A stretch of DNA of 38,728 nt from Fabrea salina (Eukaryota > Ciliophora > Heterotrichea > Heterotrichida > Fabreidae), in the NCBI GenBank assembly GCA_022984795.1, contig JALIHJ010000089.1:1-38728 (forward strand), written 5' to 3'. Under the pieces are notes generated by a model. That model was not told where the DNA came from. It ran no database searches and saw nothing but the letters and a program-made list of their open reading frames with translations. Positions 35,884 to 38,728 of the stretch are shown here, one piece after another (the stretch's first letter is position 1; each line of letters starts with the position of its first letter). A program made the translations under genes and the position numbers.

Positions 35884-36445
35884 TTTTATGAAATTATGTC
35901 ACGATGAATATAGTTACTGAATATGAAAGTTATAATTAGAGTTAAATTTGTTATTCTTTTCTGAAGAATCATCTTACTCAACTTCAGAAGCTTGTCTTTG
36001 AATGTAATATTAACTTCTAGGACTAGCCACATTAATAACAATATTTCTATAGTTTTTAGTAGGCTGAATGACAGTCATGGCAATAGTATTGTAATTAGGG
36101 ACCCCGGAGGCCACTTCCACAAAAACTAAAAATAGTACAAACCCCTTTCATATCTATGATTTCTTCAGGAATTTAAAGCTTAAACTTAGACTCATTATAT
36201 GTGAGAGAAGTTATATAGCATTAACGGTTCTTAGTCCTAATTTTACCGAATAAGTCTTCTGTCCAGACTCTAGAAGCGGTCTGAAGCTTTAGTAACCCAA
36301 TCAATAATTACTTTAATTCATTTCTATTGAGTTTTGATAAAGACCTATTTTGGAATTTCTTCAAATTCTAGTCAATGTAAACTGGAAGAAATTAACCATG
36401 ACTGTGAATCTAGTAAGCTCCTGCATCAGAGATATTGAGTAATGA
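35884..36445. other. Spacer between the two surface-protein genes
   Basis: This 562-bp A+T-rich stretch must contain the promoter of the beta-helix gene and the 3' flank of the telomere-truncated gene. I see no gene, RNA or repeat in it. Confidence 0.55.
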
Positions 36446-38530
36446 TTAATTACTTAAGCTATTCTTTCCTGGTGGGTCTCCAGGACTAAACATAGTAGTA
36501 GCTACTTGTCCTCTTGTTTCGTTGACTTGGCCTTGACTATTTCCATCCAAAACTACTACTTTAGTTACTGAGTTGGTTTTCTTAGAACAACACCTAGCAA
36601 GCAGACTGAACAAAGGTGCCAAGGATTGAACTGCAGTTATTCCAGCAACTAGCCAAATGATTAACTGCTCTACTAGAGTGTCTATTAATCGCCAGTTGTT
36701 TTGCAGAAAGTAAACTACTAGGGTAAACACTAAACTGGTAACTAGTTCTGCTAGGATTGAAAAAGCTAGAACTGAGTTCTTGGGGTAAGGTCTAACTGCC
36801 AGTATGAAACCAAAGAACCCAGCATGCAAACTAAGTTCAGAGATGCTTGGAAATAGGGGTAGGCTCCTAAGGTTCTTACTGACTGCAAAAACTACTCTTT
36901 TAAGGTAAACACAAAGTAGAAGAAGGAAAATTCTGGATTATCAGTGCAATCGAACTCGTAAGCAGTGCTCTCCACTTCTGGTAGAACTCTGGGTCTTCAT
37001 TAACTATGTTTTCTCTGTTTCTTTTCACAAACAGAAACAAGGCACCTGGAGTTATTACTCCAAGAAGAACCACTACAAAGCACGCAGAGGCATAGTTAAA
37101 GACTCCTACTACCTCTACATTGGGCACTGAAACTAACTGAACAAACCCTGCAATAGACAAGTCCAGGTAGCACTGCATCCAGTACCTAGTGAACACATTG
37201 AACCTGTACTCTGCTAGTAGTTTGCTAAATGGTGCTTTGCAGTAAGGGGCCTTTGAAAGCACCCACACTAAAGGCCAGAGCAGTAGCAGAATGCCTATGA
37301 TGAGTATGCTGACTCCAGCGTTCAGAAGAAACAGTTTCGAGTCACTTGCTAGGTACTTAGTGAAGTAGCTAGACTCCTCTCCAGTTACAAGCTGAATCAA
37401 GTAGTCAACTCAACTGGAATGGAGTCCAGCATGTTCAGTCCTTCAAAGAACCCTAGTAGAGTAGGTGTGAGTTGGTTGTTAGTTGAAGGAATGTAGGAAA
37501 GTATCTCTAGAGTGTTCATGACTCTCCAGAAATCAGAGGGGTTAGAAATGAATAGTGAGACACTGCTTGTTGTTGTTGCTACTAATACTGCTTGTTGAGT
37601 TCTGGTTTTGGATTCCTCAGTTACTGAAATAGAGGGATCATACTCTTCTAGTTCTACTTTCAAAGTTTTGTTTGCTAGTAAGTAGTTGCTTTGACTAGTG
37701 ATGTCCCTTTAAACTCAAGCAGAGCTATTTCTCCCTTAGAAACATAATCTTGAAAGTCCATGGTGATGTTATACTCCCTATCACTAGTCATTTCCATCTC
37801 ATACCTGAACTTGATGTTTTCATTTTGCAGAGTTATTTTAAAGTCTTGTTTGTTCAGTTCAGACTCTAAACTTTCGGAGAACTCTAAAATCAGTTGATTG
37901 TCTTTGTTTTTGAGTTGCGCGCTGAATAGCTGCCTTTCACAGAACCCGTACTTACTGGAATAGCCCTGTAAGCACTCACAAGTTCTTTGGGAGTTTAACT
38001 TTGCACTTTCTACACAGCTAGTGCACTGCTCAAAGTTGCAGTTAGTGCACAGGTCGTTGTTGCATAAACTGCAAGTAGAGTTGTTTAAGCAGCCAAAGTA
38101 GCAGTCAGACTTGCACTGCTCACAGTATTCTCCGTTCCAAAACTCATTAATCAGGCACAAAGGCAAGCACTCATGATAAACAGGACAGAACCACAGTCCC
38201 CACAAGAATCCCTAGCAAAGTATTTGTGTGAATTGCTGAGTTGTAAGCCCTAACTTCCCATATGAAGCCTTTAAAGAAGTTTGCCAAGGAGTGCTTAGCT
38301 CCTAGAGTTAAGTAGTGGCTTTGTGTCCGCGAAACCAGTTACTTCTAAACTCTCTGAGGTTATCAAAGTAGTGTTGGAGTAAACTTCAAGTTTAAACTCA
38401 GACTCTAAAAACACCTTTACCAACAGCAAGTTCCAGTAGCTGCTTAGTTGGCTTTGACTCTGTAAAGAGTTAACAAGCACATAAAAGTTACTCCAATTCA
38501 ATCTCCAAAATGCTTTTGGAGTCAGTTTGT
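36446..38530 (-). pseudogene. Cysteine-rich multi-pass surface-protein gene, 5' end cut off by the telomere, frame broken
   Basis: Collinear minus-strand fragments (38501-38295, 38205-37675, 37663-37397, 37400-36900, 36829-36446) make up one protein. In order they are: a lumenal strand-rich part; a furin/growth-factor-receptor-like cysteine cluster (about 38150-37940, with CEQCKSDCYFGC and CSLCNNDLC words); a strand domain; then several membrane helices (for example SILIIGILLLLWPLVWVL) and a polar tail ending at 36446. About five frame breaks separate the fragments. One coincides with a tandem GTTGA duplication near 37410. Upstream the frame stays open without an ATG right up to the first telomere repeat at 38531. 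The gene thus lost its 5' end to telomere addition. Cysteine-rich multi-TM proteins of this build are abundant in ciliates. Confidence 0.75.
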
Positions 38531-38728
38531 TGTTAGGGTGTTAGGGTGTTAGAGGTATTAGGGTGTTAGAAGGGTGTTAGGGTGTTAGGGTGTTAGGGTG
38601 TTAGGTGTTGGGGTGTTAGGGTGTTAGGGTGTTAGGGTGTTAGGGTGTTAGGGTGTTAGGGTGTTAGGGTGTTAGGGTGTTAGGGTGTTAGGGTGTTAGG
38701 GTGTTAGGGTGGGTGTTAGGGTGTGGGA
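38531..38728. repeat. Right telomere, (TGTTAGGG)n
   Basis: About 25 units of the G-rich strand repeat run to the end of the window. The innermost 70 bases are irregular (units such as ttagaggta and ttagaaggg, and a 7-mer at about 38604), and the outer part is mostly exact apart from the last 20 bases. The orientation mirrors the left end. Confidence 0.97.

Noticed and set aside
1-38728. A non-standard genetic code for the whole chromosome
   Set aside because: TAA, TAG and TGA all end intact core genes at sensible places, and none occurs inside them. Only the damaged subtelomeric sequence has in-frame stops.

Overview
The window is a complete, telomere-capped macronuclear chromosome of a ciliate. 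It begins with about 320 bp of CCCTAACA repeats and ends with about 200 bp of the complementary TGTTAGGG repeats. As far as I recall, this 8-nt unit is the one reported for heterotrich ciliates (Stentor, Blepharisma). All three stop codons (mostly TAA) end genes and none lies inside a core gene. The code is therefore standard, which fits Stentor-like heterotrichs better than Blepharisma (UGA = Trp) or Condylostoma (all stops reassigned). No core gene needs an intron to stay open. Genus cannot be fixed from sequence alone.

Layout. The left subtelomere (321-4922) is loose. It holds one intact gene for a membrane-anchored P-loop ATPase with a lipoyl-like N-terminus, then about 2.7 kb without an intact gene. 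That stretch contains the relic of an LBP/BPI/CETP-family lipid-binding protein, flanked by two diverged direct repeats of 310-385 bp.

The core (4923-30351) is extremely compact. In order it carries: a CxxC-rich protein with an HEFAH metallopeptidase-like motif; a secreted protein made of 12 LNR (Notch) repeats; ZNRD2; a CAMK-like kinase; a transmembrane RING-H2 E3; cytosolic HSP70; a three-finger C2H2 protein; a SETD9-like SET protein; NC2-beta/DR1; an eight-helix membrane protein; COG7; a small unknown; an SLC22-like transporter; an FHIP/FAM160 protein; an unknown basic protein; a 1462-residue helical-repeat and coiled-coil protein; an OSCA/TMEM63 channel; and another unknown basic protein. 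Gaps between core genes are typically 3-80 bp, with divergent start codons as close as 26 bp and same-strand genes as close as 3 bp.

The right subtelomere (30352-38530) carries two large cysteine-rich multi-pass surface-protein genes on the minus strand. The first (beta-helix type) is almost whole but its frame changes four times. The second has several frame breaks, and its upstream end runs directly into the telomere.

The core genes are mostly single housekeeping functions (transcription, proteostasis, Golgi and vesicle traffic, transport) with no shared pathway. The main biological story is architectural: a gene-dense, apparently intronless core with tiny shared promoters, between subtelomeres where lipid-binding and surface-protein genes are duplicated, truncated and decaying.
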